Assembly: GCA_963921195.1 (NCBI GenBank)
Contig: OY992537.1
Location: 132,144,694 to 132,208,693 of the forward strand
Direction of reading: 5' to 3'
Length of the DNA stretch: 64,000 bases
DNA from: Pegoplata infirma
Taxonomy: Eukaryota; Arthropoda; Insecta; Diptera; Anthomyiidae
Part shown: one piece after another, positions 22,161 to 31,836 of the stretch
How the letters are laid out: each line of letters starts with the position of its first letter
How positions within the stretch are numbered: position 1 is the first letter of the stretch
The notes under the pieces: generated by a model
Told to the model about the DNA's origin: nothing
What the model saw: only the letters and a program-made list of their open reading frames with translations
Database searches by the model: none
Made by a program: the position numbers and the translations under genes

Positions 22161-23549
22161 AATGCTAAACATTTTCACTTTTTTATTATGGTAAATAATT
22201 TTATCAATATTTTGATCGTATTCTAGTTGTTTCAAATATAATGATTCCAATTTTATATCAGCTATCGTAGTGTTAGAGTTTTCTTTAATCTTTACGAACA
22301 TGTTTGGTAACAAAAATTTTTCGTGTATTTTTACATTCACATTTATAAACGTTTGATTCTCAACGTATATTTTACAGTTTTCAAATTTTATCATGAAATT
22401 TCCATATTTGTTTATTTTGATATTATTACAGTTATGTGCTACCCTATTGTTAAAGTTCTTAAATATAAGTACACCTTGAACGACTTCTACAACTTTTGTT
22501 TCGTCCAGTTTTTCCATATTACAGTGTGCTTCTCTAAAATTAATAATATCTTCTAAGCATTCGTCTTTTACAGTTATTAAATTTTTCCTTAGGTCATCTT
22601 TTACGTTCGTCTTAAAAATGTTATTGTTATTGTCAGTTAGAACTTCGAAGGTATCAAGAACAACCGATCTATTAGAAATATTTGGAATGGGTTCGAAAAT
22701 AATCTTTGCCAGTGTCTGGTCTGAGTATATTGGTATTAGTAGAATTATCATCAGGTTTTGTTCGTGAACTGCGACGGCTGTTTTTATGTTCGTGTAACTA
22801 TCGAAATCTGTTATAAGGTCGAGTTCTGTTTGGGTCAATATGTCGGTAGGTATAATACCTAGTTTGCTTGAAAATACTATTTGTCCAATGTCGTCTATGT
22901 GGTCCTTTAATAGTGAGATGTCATTTTTCACTTGATACACTTGGGACATGAATGTTACTTCGTCTTCTAAGGTTGCGATCTTGTTCTGTATGATGTCCTT
23001 GAATCTATTTATATATTTTCCCACTTGATATTGTTGTCTGTTTATATGATCAGTTATATTGCGTATCTGTAGGGTCATAAGATTATTAATCATCGTGAGA
23101 TCATTCAAGTTTTTCGTTATGTTTGTTTCCTTGTCATATAGTGTTCTTAGTTTGTCTCGTATATGTTTTTCGTCTTCGCTGTCCATTGTGCCCGCTATGA
23201 ACTTTAGACCTTTTCCGAATGCATTTACTAGTCCTCGTTTAGTCTTAAAATGGGGATTTAAATTCTCTATCTTCTTCTTTAGTAAAATGAAATTTTGTTT
23301 TATCGTATTCATCAATGGTCCTGTTTCGAAAGTTGTTTGTCCGAGGGTTTCGATGTTTCCCTCTAGAAATTCTAGGGTTCGTTGGTATTCTGTTAGGTTT
23401 ATAATATGTAGTATTCTGTTGTAGTCCTCGATGGGTCGAAAGTCTGCAATTTTAATTGGTACGATTCCGTTATTTACTGTCAGATCTGTGATATCTATCG
23501 TCTGCATCATAATGGTTCCAAAGAGAGTTAATATAAGTATCCAAAGCAT
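22107..23549 (-). CDS. env: Errantivirus envelope protein, C-terminally disrupted
   Basis: Envelope glycoprotein of the errantivirus, 480 residues, starting 21 bases after the pol stop. Residues 1-16 form a hydrophobic signal peptide. A dibasic furin-like site KTKR at about 102-105 is followed by a Gly/Ala/Phe-rich fusion-peptide-like segment (about 106-121) and an acidic block. This order is characteristic of the env/F-protein family shared by errantiviruses and baculoviruses. Several N-x-S/T sites and heptad-like stretches follow. There is no membrane anchor: the last 18 residues come from the 287-bp insertion, and the true end appears to be the open stretch at 21,730-21,873. In this group env is normally made from a spliced RNA; splice sites were not mapped here. 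Confidence 0.9.
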   Translation of the reverse strand: MLWILILTLFGTIMMQTIDITDLTVNNGIVPIKIADFRPIEDYNRILHIINLTEYQRTLEFLEGNIETLGQTTFETGPLMNTIKQNFILLKKKIENLNPHFKTKRGLVNAFGKGLKFIAGTMDSEDEKHIRDKLRTLYDKETNITKNLNDLTMINNLMTLQIRNITDHINRQQYQVGKYINRFKDIIQNKIATLEDEVTFMSQVYQVKNDISLLKDHIDDIGQIVFSSKLGIIPTDILTQTELDLITDFDSYTNIKTAVAVHEQNLMIILLIPIYSDQTLAKIIFEPIPNISNRSVVLDTFEVLTDNNNNIFKTNVKDDLRKNLITVKDECLEDIINFREAHCNMEKLDETKVVEVVQGVLIFKNFNNRVAHNCNNIKINKYGNFMIKFENCKIYVENQTFINVNVKIHEKFLLPNMFVKIKENSNTTIADIKLESLYLKQLEYDQNIDKIIYHNKKVKMFSIELSTLFGFTGKNLSNSI

Positions 23550-23570
23550 CTGAAATAAAGTGGTGTTTAA

Positions 23571-26228
23571 TTATCTTGCTTTAATGGTTGGGTTGTCCCT
23601 ATCCTGGTACTTTTTGCTGGGTCGTACATGGGTTTTATAGTATTTGTGTTTAGATTTAATGGTTTCTAAGTGTTCGTCATCTATTTTAGTTGAGTCGATT
23701 TTCCTATATTTTCGATGGTTTTTACCGCCTCTAATTTCCCTAATAACATTAGTTCCATCGGTCAGTTCCACGTCTTTTCTATTCTTGTTCAGTCTATTAA
23801 TATACTTTTCCTTTTTTTTGACAATTAAGCCGTGAATCTTTTCATAGTCATTTTCGTGTATTTTGCCATTGGTGAAGTCTATTGGTTTGATACCGGTTGT
23901 ACTATGCACAGTATTGTTATAGAATCCTAAAATTCTAAACATTTTCTCTTCCATCGTTTCGTCCTTATTCTTCGTGTCGTGTCTAAGTAGTCGTATGTGC
24001 TCGTTAATAGTATTATGTAGTCTTTCTACGTCAGCGTTTGATGTATGATTGCTATTTGACGTATAGTGGACTGTAATTTTTTCGTCATCCAAAAATTGTT
24101 TCATGGGAATTGCTTTAAACCCTAATTCATTGTCAACAATAATCTTGTCAATTTTCCCATACGTGTTTATTATCTGGAGTAATTTTGTTTTGAACTCTGT
24201 CCAGGATCTTCCGTTAATCTGAAGGGCCATGGCGAATTTCGAAAATTTGTCGATCATAGTCATGAATAATTTCTTATCTAGGGTATAGAACACGTCTATG
24301 TGTACTATTTCCCGTGGTTTCGTGGGTGTCTCCGTTATTTTGAATGGTATTTTTGGAGGGTTTCTATCGTACTTTTCGAGAGTACAAACTTCGCAATTAT
24401 TTATAAATTGTGTTATCCTCAATTTTAGGTTCGGGTTGTAGTATTTAATTCTTAGTTCTTCGAATACGGCCTGAATTCCCCTATGGTTTCTTTTGATATG
24501 CTCTAATTCGATAATTTCTGCCAATTTAGTTTCGTCTTCTATATCTTCAAGTTCAGTTTTGCATTTTACGATTCTGAAATTGTCGTTCATCGAGAATATT
24601 TCATCATACGTGTTTTTAAATATTTGATAGAAATTGTCATCTAAGATAATTGCGTTGATCTGATTGGGGCTTAGATGATTTTTAATCAGGGTTATCGTGG
24701 TTGCTCGATCCATTTCCTTAAAATGGAAAATCTTTCTAGTATTACGGAATACTTTTCTAGTTTTCATTCTCGTAGAGCCTGAATATATTTTCCTTATAAT
24801 TATTTGATTTTTATAGAAATTAATGGGTGATTCTACTTCTTTTATTTCACTTGTGTTTTCTACTATGTTTATTTCTGGGGGTTCGGGTATTATCCTGGAT
24901 AAAGCATCGGCATTTGAATTTTTAGTTCCTTTTTTGTATTTTATCGTATAATCAAATTCGGACAGTTTTAGTCTCCATCTGACGAATTTTGAATTTGGTT
25001 CTTTCATTGAAAAAAGCCATGTTAAGGGTTTATGATCCGTTTCTATTAAGAATTTTCTTCCAAATAGATACGGTCGAAAGTACTTGGTTGCCCAAACGAT
25101 GGCAAGTAATTCCTTTTCGATAGTACTATAATTGATCTCGTGTTCATTTAATGTTCGACTTGCGAAACATATTGGTCTATCTTTTTGCGATAATACCGCG
25201 CCAAGTGCATAGTTACTGGCGTCCGTGGTCAACGTAAAAATTGTTGAAAAATCGGGGTATGCTAGTATTGGGTCGTTCGTTAATATTTTCTTTAGAGTGT
25301 CAAAGCATTTCTGATATGAAGGGTCCTCTGTGTTCAATATTGTATCCTTTTTTAGGTATTTTGTCATTGGTTTCGCCAGGTGTGAATAATCTTTAATGAA
25401 CTTCCGATAGTATCCAGTAAGTCCTAAGAATTGTTTGATTTGTTTCTGAGATTTCAGAATTGGAAAATTAAGAACACATTCTATTTTCGATGGGTTCGAT
25501 TTTATTCCTTCCTGAGTAACTATGTGACCCAAAAATTCTGTTTCTCTTTTGAAGAATTCAGATTTGTCTAATTGGACTTTTAAGTTGGCGTTCTCGAGGC
25601 ATTTAAAAATCAAATTTATTGATTGAACATGCTCCTGGAGGGAGGTTGAGAATATTATTATATCGTCTAGATATACTAAACAGATCTTGTTAATGTAGTC
25701 CTTTAGGACTGTGTTCATAAGGCGTTGAAAGGTTGCAGGTGCTGTTTTTAATCCAAAGGGCATTCTGAGGAATTCGTAGTGTCCTCCTTCGACTGTAAAA
25801 GCAGTTTTGTGTATGTCGGCTTTGTCGACTTCGATTTGGTAAAATCCTTTTGCTAGGTCCAGGGTGGTAAAATACATGCACTTTCCTAATTTTTCTAGTA
25901 TTTCGTCGATATTTGGTATTGGATATCGGTCGTCTATTGTTACCTCATTCAGTTTCCTGTAGTCCACGACTAATCTCCATTTCTTTGTTCCACTTGCATC
26001 GTCCTTTTTCGAAACTATCCATATGGGTGCTGAATATGGTGAATTGCTGTGGCGTATTATGCCGCTGTTTAACATTTCTTGGATCTGTTTTTGTACTTCG
26101 TTCTTGTGGATGTAGGGATATCGGTAAGATTTTGTAAAGATTGGGATATTGTCGACTGTATTAATTTTATGTTTTATTGTGTTCGTGAAAGTTAGATCAG
26201 AGTCAGGCTGATAGAAAGTTTTATTATA
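23571..26228 (-). CDS. pol: Errantivirus pol: reverse transcriptase, RNase H, integrase
   Basis: Uninterrupted frame of about 885 codons encoding the main part of Pol. The frame formally opens at an ATG at 26,240, but that ATG and the first four residues belong to the foldback insertion, so translation would not normally start there. Counting from that Met, RT motifs include TLDLAKG (about 127) and YLDD (190-193). RNase H has Asp340, Glu376, Asp402 and Asp445. Integrase has the HHCC zinc site (His581, His586, Cys616, Cys619) and the DDE triad Asp649, Asp703, Glu739. All catalytic residues are present and no frameshift is seen. The segment is severed from protease and the gag frameshift signal by 3 kb of insertion. 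Confidence 0.95.
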   Translation of the reverse strand, partial: YNKTFYQPDSDLTFTNTIKHKINTVDNIPIFTKSYRYPYIHKNEVQKQIQEMLNSGIIRHSNSPYSAPIWIVSKKDDASGTKKWRLVVDYRKLNEVTIDDRYPIPNIDEILEKLGKCMYFTTLDLAKGFYQIEVDKADIHKTAFTVEGGHYEFLRMPFGLKTAPATFQRLMNTVLKDYINKICLVYLDDIIIFSTSLQEHVQSINLIFKCLENANLKVQLDKSEFFKRETEFLGHIVTQEGIKSNPSKIECVLNFPILKSQKQIKQFLGLTGYYRKFIKDYSHLAKPMTKYLKKDTILNTEDPSYQKCFDTLKKILTNDPILAYPDFSTIFTLTTDASNYALGAVLSQKDRPICFASRTLNEHEINYSTIEKELLAIVWATKYFRPYLFGRKFLIETDHKPLTWLFSMKEPNSKFVRWRLKLSEFDYTIKYKKGTKNSNADALSRIIPEPPEINIVENTSEIKEVESPINFYKNQIIIRKIYSGSTRMKTRKVFRNTRKIFHFKEMDRATTITLIKNHLSPNQINAIILDDNFYQIFKNTYDEIFSMNDNFRIVKCKTELEDIEDETKLAEIIELEHIKRNHRGIQAVFEELRIKYYNPNLKLRITQFINNCEVCTLEKYDRNPPKIPFKITETPTKPREIVHIDVFYTLDKKLFMTMIDKFSKFAMALQINGRSWTEFKTKLLQIINTYGKIDKIIVDNELGFKAIPMKQFLDDEKITVHYTSNSNHTSNADVERLHNTINEHIRLLRHDTKNKDETMEEKMFRILGFYNNTVHSTTGIKPIDFTNGKIHENDYEKIHGLIVKKKEKYINRLNKNRKDVELTDGTNVIREIRGGKNHRKYRKIDSTKIDDEHLETIKSKHKYYKTHVRPSKKYQDRDNPTIKAR

Positions 26229-29200
26229 GACTGGTTCCATTTAAAATAGCATAGGCAATCAGCCGATGGTGGTTCAATTTATCCAAAAATTAACATATCC
26301 ATTCTTCTGATTTTTATTGAATTTCGGTTTTTGTTATTTAGTCGAAATTGTGAATGGTTCGCGTTTTATCGCTGTTCAAAGTTTGTATTTTGCCACAATT
26401 TTATGAGAAATACATAATGTTTAAATGATCGTATCTTTGGAACGCATCATCCGATTATCACGAAATAAAGTGCAAAATAATGGTTATGTCCTGTACTTAA
26501 AATAGAATTTTGAAAAAGGATAGGATGCTTAGCAAAAAGGATATTGAAATTAAAAAAATGTTCTTGATTTGCAAATATCTCAAAATGCGTATCTTTAATT
26601 TTCCTTTATTTTTTTGCACATATAGCCCAAAATGTACTTAACAACATATGCAAATCCTAAATTGGGGTGATAAGCGGTTTGATTGTAAACGCGGTTTCAT
26701 GAAACGCCTTATTGATTTTTGTTAATAACTTTCGTTTACAAATGAAAAACAATTTCTGCGCACTAACCGCGAATAATTTTTTTATATGTATTTTTGATCG
26801 CTTAACTCAAAAATTTCATTAAAACAACATTTCGCGAATACATTTTTGTCAAATGAATTTTTTAGCGTTTTTTGGAGGTATTTTAACTATTTTGCTTATA
26901 TCTTAAGTTCTGTTTATCTGATCTTCTCGCAATAAAAACCAAACTAAAGATAATCAAATTTCCAACAAATCCTACATTCATCATTTTTTCATCAGTTCAT
27001 AGCTTTACGCGCAAATAATTTTTTTAGCGTTATTTGGAGGTATTTTGACTATTTTTCTTATATCTTCATCTTCCCCAGCAGAAATTTTGCTGAACGTTCA
27101 GCAGCTTTTGGAAGGGGAACTTGAGTAAAGGAGCGCATCCAATTGCGCTGAATTCATGCATGATTCCCTAAGGCGATGTCCCACTTTAGAGCGCTAGTTG
27201 GATACACAGAAACAGCGCTCTTTAGATGCACTGAAATCACGTGTCTTTAGAGCGCTGATTTAAGCAGAATAAAGATGCTGTAAATTCATGTATCTTTTTA
27301 GCGCTGATTTAAGCAGATTAAAGATGCAGTGAATTCATGTATCTTTTAAGAGCTGATTTAAGCAGAATAAAGATGCTGTAAGTTCAAAGTTGAAATCAAA
27401 TAACTAAAATTTAAAAAAATATAACAAAAAAATTCATTCGTTTTACTTTACAAAACTTTATTTATGTGAAACAAAATGAAAAAAAAAAAAAAAATCGGAA
27501 GTGAACATCAAACAAATATCGGAAATTTTCATTTTCACATTTTTTATGGGATTTTTTTGGGAACAGCGGTCAAAGATGCTATGATTGAAGCGCTCTTTGC
27601 AGCGCTGATTAATGCGCAATAATGATGCAGTCAAATCATGTGTCTTTGTCTAAAACTCATGTTTTTTTTATTCAAAAAGTGTTAAAAATATTAAAAAGGA
27701 AAGCAAGTGTGAAATTTTATCAAAAAATAATTACACATTATAAGTTTTATATAAAAAATCTTAAAAAAAAAATAAAAATTTTTCCCCTTCCTTTTACTGC
27801 ATCCCTAAGAGCGCTCTTTGGATGCGCTACGGTATGCTATAAACAGATGCTGTGTCGCCAAAATCTCGATTTATTTCTGCTGGGTCCGTTCATCTGATCT
27901 TTTTGCAATAAGAACCAAATTAAAGACAATCAAATTTCCAACAAATCCTTCATTCATTATTTTAATATCAGTTCATAACTTTACGCGCAATATGCAAACA
28001 AGGAAAAACTATTTTTTTATTAACAAAGCTCATTTTTTAAAAATTTTAAAAACAGAAATTGTAAAAAATTATCATTTTTTTTTGTATTTTATCATGTATA
28101 TTCATAAAATTTGTGATAACTTCGGAGTAAACCTATAGATTTTCATCAAATCAACTTTATTATATTTCTAAATGTTCAGGCTTTGCAGATAAATAAAAAG
28201 ATGTAATTAATTGCAAAGATTTATATTTCTTAAACTTTTTTTTAAATGATTTGTTAATCAAAAAACTTATTTTAGTCATATGTTTGCCTATTGAACGGAA
28301 AGCTTTGAACTGATAAATGATGAATGTAGGATTTGTTGGAAATTTGATTGTCTTTAATTTGGTTCTTATTTCGGAAGGATCAGATAAACGTAACTCAAGA
28401 TATAAGAAAAATAGTCAAAATTCCTCCAAATAACGCAAAAAAATTTGTTTGCGCGTAAAGCTATGAACTGATGAAAAAATGATGAATGTAGGATTTGTTG
28501 GAAATTTGATTGTCTTTAGTTTGGTTTTTATTGCGAGAAGATCAGATAAACAGAACTTAAGATATAAGCAAAATAGTAAAAATACCTCCAAAAAACGCTA
28601 AAAAACTAATTAAACAAAAATGTATTCGCGAAATGTCGTTTTAATGAAATTTTTGAGTTTAGCGATCCAAAATACATACAAAAAAATTATTCGCGGTTAT
28701 TGCGCAGAAATTGTTTTTCATTTGTAAACAAGAATTATTAACAAAAATCAATAAGTCGTTTCATGTAACCACGTTTATAAACAAACCGCTTATCACCCCA
28801 ATTTGGGATTTGCATATGTTGTTAAGTACATTTTGGGCTATATGTGCAAAAAAATATATGAAAATTAAAGATACGCATTTTGAGATATTTGCAAATTAAG
28901 GACATTTTTTTAAATTCAATATCCTTTTTGCAAAGCATCCTATCCTTTTTTAAAATTCTATTTTAAGTACAGGACATAGCCATTATTTTGCGCTTTATTT
29001 CGTGGCAATCGGATGATGCGTTCCAAAGATATGATCATTTAAACATTGTGTATTTATCATACAATTGTTGCAAAACACCAACTTTGAACAGCGATAAAAC
29101 GCGATCCATTCACAATTTTTACTAAATAACAAAAACCGAAATTCAACAAAAATCAGAAGAACATACATACCAATTTTTAAGACAATTAAAATAGGTAAGG

Positions 29201-29243
29201 CCGAAAAAGTGTTTTTTTGTAGTCAAAAATTTTGGAATTCTTC
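26229..29243. mobile_element. 3.0-kb foldback element, copy 1, TATA TSD
   Basis: Begins GACTGGTTCCATTTAAAATAG and ends TTTTGGAATTCTTC, flanked by TATA at 26,225-26,228 and 29,244-29,247. Inside, two arms of roughly 0.8-1 kb face each other: left CTGATTTTTATTGAATTTCGG.., right the mirrored text ending CGAAATTCAACAAAAATCAG. The arms start only about 80-105 bases inside the ends, and the outermost bases are not inverted copies beyond GA.......TTCC. Each arm holds a tandem pair of about 165-base units (CAAATTTCCAACAAATCC.., TTTACGCGCAA..). No protein is encoded. Copy 2 at 50,615-52,799 has the same ends and the same TATA flanks. The 830-base size difference is mostly the nested element at 27,074-27,884. 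Confidence 0.9.
27074..27884. mobile_element. Nested element, CCCAGCAGAAAT ends, AGCGCT repeats
   Basis: The inverted ends are CCCAGCAGAAAT and ATTTCTGCTGGG. It is absent from foldback copy 2, which confirms it is a later insertion. Near its left side (27,232-27,390) are at least three direct repeats of about 56 bases containing AGCGCTGATTTAAGCAGA and AAAGATGC; single AGCGCT motifs also occur at the right (27,596 and 27,809). The junction bases differ slightly from copy 2, so the target duplication is unresolved. Non-coding. Confidence 0.75.
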
Positions 29244-29930
29244 TATACCTTTTGACTATTTTTATCATTGCGGCCTGTTCTTCAGAATTCATATGCGAAG
29301 TGCGAATTTGGTTCAGTGCCGGTTCTTTTTGCTGGAATCCTTCGTCTATAATGCAAAAGTTCTTAGCGTTAACGGTAGTGAAATCGTTGTCATTGATGTA
29401 CATAGTATCTGGACTTTCCACCGTAGTGTTTACTTCTATTTTGAAATTTTGGACGTCGTAAACTCCCTCTTGGAGTATGGTGATTCCCATGTGGTTCTTT
29501 TGTTCCGGGATGTGAACGAGTCCATTCTCCTCGGCTAAAACAAATTGTACCGTACGAGTCTTTCCGTATACTAGGGGGACTTGTCGATCGTTGATAATTA
29601 ATCTATTATTTTTGTAATCTATCACGGCTCCGAAGCGTTTCAGGACGTCATTCCCGATTATTCCGTCGTAGAAATTATGGAATTTGCATTCTATTAAGTT
29701 CAATTTATTGTTCTCATTTCCTAGTTCTGAAAAAAGTGGTACTCTATAAATAACTGTAGTCTTGATCTGGTTCTGGAGTGTTTTTAGAGTCAGGGGTCTG
29801 GATTCAATCTTCCATTTTGGATTGCACAATCCAGGGTTTACGATGGAGTGTGTGGCTCCTGAATCTATGATGAATTTTAGTTTTCCCTTAAGGATTATAT
29901 GGGGTAATTCTCCTGTGAGGCCTGAAAAAG
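29244..29930 (-). CDS. pol: Errantivirus protease segment of pol
   Basis: N-terminal part of Pol in the -1 frame relative to gag, open from the shift site to the foldback insertion. It contains the retropepsin active site IIDSGATHS (about 29,850-29,878) and a later IIGNDVLKRFG motif, the second hallmark of this protease family. No own start codon is needed; it would be made by ribosomal frameshifting from gag. An ATG-initiated frame from 29,829 exists but would lack the catalytic Asp. Past 29,244 the frame continues into insertion sequence and stops at 29,143, so the protein is cut before RT. Confidence 0.9.
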
Positions 29931-30697
29931 AAAATTTTCTGGAGTATAGTTGCGTTGATGTTGATCTTCCAACATTCGTGAGGTATTGTTTGGACTATCT
30001 GGGGGACAGTAGTTTTGTGTCGAATTGTGTTCGTCTTGATTTCCTTTATAATTATCTGTCCTCGGATCGCATGGATGATGATTGTCTTCAACCATGTTTA
30101 TGTCCATAGGTTCTGGACGTTGATCGTTACGTTGGTATTGGCGTTGTCCATTATTTCCTTGATGATGCTGGTAATGGTTTCGGTGTTGCGTCCAATTGTT
30201 ATTGTTCTGGGGGCATCTGTTATTCTGCGCGTTATTCCACGATGTGTTACCTTGGTTTCCTTCGAATCCAGTATTTCCTCTGGAATTATTATTGTTATGG
30301 TGGTTCTGCAACTGTGTATTTTCCCGATCGGACCTGTTGTTGTTGTTGTGATAATTTTGGTTCCTTCGCTGGTGTTTGTTGGTATTATCAGATTTCTTAT
30401 TTTTCTGCTGGTCGCTCCTCTGATTCGTGTTTCCGTATCTTCCATTAGGTCCCGGTGTTCCGTTGTTATTTGGGGTGTATGCGTATCCTGCCTGGAATAG
30501 AATTTCCATTGCGTTCTCCAGAGTATGGGGATTTCTACACGTCAGTATCGTCCGCATTGGTTCCGGCATCTTTTCCTTGAACACGTTTAGTGCCGTTGCC
30601 ATGTTGTTCTTAGCGCATTGATTCGCTGCTTCTCCATTTCCAAGGATTGAAACTGTTTTGTTGTTGAGACTTCTTAGTCTTTGTTTGATCTCATTGT
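29895..30697 (-). CDS. gag: Errantivirus gag, C-terminal half
   Basis: The part of Gag downstream of the LINE insertion, about 263 codons ending at TAA. The frame is open right up to the LINE target duplication at 30,685-30,697; an internal Met at 30,602 gives a 235-residue frame but is not the natural start. The first portion is a continuation of the structural domain. The rest is extremely Asn/Gln/His/Arg-rich (long NN, QN and HH runs) without any CCHC zinc knuckle, as is usual for errantivirus Gag, whose RNA binding is attributed to basic residues. Together with the N-terminal half the protein would be about 385 residues. Confidence 0.9.
29931..29937 (-). promoter_or_regulatory. Candidate -1 frameshift site, A AAT TTT
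   Basis: In the gag frame the minus strand reads GAA AAT TTT CTT, giving the X XXY YYZ heptamer A AAT TTT. A -1 slip here enters the protease frame, which is open from this point and reaches IIDSGA about 17 codons later. Gag ends 34 bases downstream at 29,895-29,897. A downstream structure was not modelled. Confidence 0.75.
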
Positions 30698-30840
30698 TGT
30701 TGTTGTTGTTGTAGCGTCCACTGGAGGTTCACATGTAGATACAGAAGATATGTTAGTAGTAAATTATTTATTATTATATTATTAAAAATATTTTAGGGAT
30801 GGGGATGGGAAAGGGGTTGGGATAGGAGACATAAAACAGG

Positions 30841-31836
30841 TTACCCTTCCAGTTCGAGGAAGCGAGCTGCCTCGATTGGATTGGTCCATAATGACGTAGG
30901 TGTGAGTGTCGTGGGCCGAACCGGGCACTCGAAGAGGTGTATGGTATTGTGAGGAGTAGCGCCGCAAAGAGGGCAGGCATCAGAGATGTCAGGGTTAACT
31001 CTGGCCAGGTAACTATTTAACCCCCTAGAGTAACCTGACCTGAGTTGGGACAATGTCGTGCGGACCTTACGTGGCAGGCTCCTTTCGGATTCGGAAAGGG
31101 GAGGGGGCCTGCCACCTAACACAACATTGTCTCGCATCCTCCCAATGGATTCCGAGACGATCTCCGTGTGTAGGCGAGCCTGCGCCTCTTTTAAGTCGCC
31201 ACTCTGCACAAGACCGATGAGGTGACCCACGGCCGATTTCTCGGACCGTAGGTCAGACCTCACCTGTCTCACCTCTGGTGCCGACGTACCAACGACGCTT
31301 GCATGGTTGGGGTGCCCTGTCATATGACATCCAAGTACAAATTGACGAGTGAGAAGGGAGCAATGGCTGCGAACGGGCAGAATTTTGGTCTCCTCATGTA
31401 GGTGGTCTTCCGATGCCATGGAATGACATCCTGTTACCACCCTGAGGGCCGTGTTCTGCACCGTTTGGAGCTTTCTCCATTGTGTGTCGCTAACGGACGG
31501 CGACCATACCGGGGAGGCATAATCGATAAGGGGACGACCTATGGCTTTATACGTAGTCAAGATCGTCTCCTTATCTTTACCCCAGGTGCTGCCCGTTAGC
31601 GCTTTCAAAATGGAGTTCCTCCCTTTCACTCGCCTGGTCACCTCTTCAGAATGCCTCGCGAACATAAAGAGGCTATCGAAGTGAACCCCAAGAATTTTGG
31701 GGTGTTTCACTGTGGGAACTTTCTGCCCACTAATGTGGACATTGAGTTCCCTGTTAACCTCTTTAGTCCACGTGGTGAAGAGCGTGGCCGTCGACTTGGG
31801 TGTCGAGAGCTGGAGGTTCCTTCCCTGCCTGTGCAC
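30841..31836 (-). pseudogene. LINE RT C-terminal part, out of frame
   Basis: The continuation of the LINE polyprotein after the frameshift: RNLQLSTPKS, the ILGVHFDS block and the following thumb/connector region, then a terminal CCHC finger (CPLCG..H..HLFEC, about residues 285-305) and the end ..LWTNPIEAARFLELEG. No RNase H domain is present. The frame overlaps the upstream one by about 130 bases in another phase. Roughly 25-40 residues expected between YADDCTI and RNLQLS are missing, so this is a deletion and not a single-base slip. Confidence 0.85.

Noticed and set aside
23059..23424. 121-residue plus-strand open frame, and others opposite gag and pol such as 30,015-30,500
   Set aside because: Antisense shadows of env, pol and gag; their hydrophobic or Val-rich content mirrors the Asn/Asp-rich sense codons.
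27065..27895. TTCATCT repeats as target duplication of the CCCAGCAG element
   Set aside because: Comparison with foldback copy 2 shows the right-hand TTCATCT is ancestral host sequence (TTTATCT) about 10 bases further on, so the match does not give a consistent empty site.
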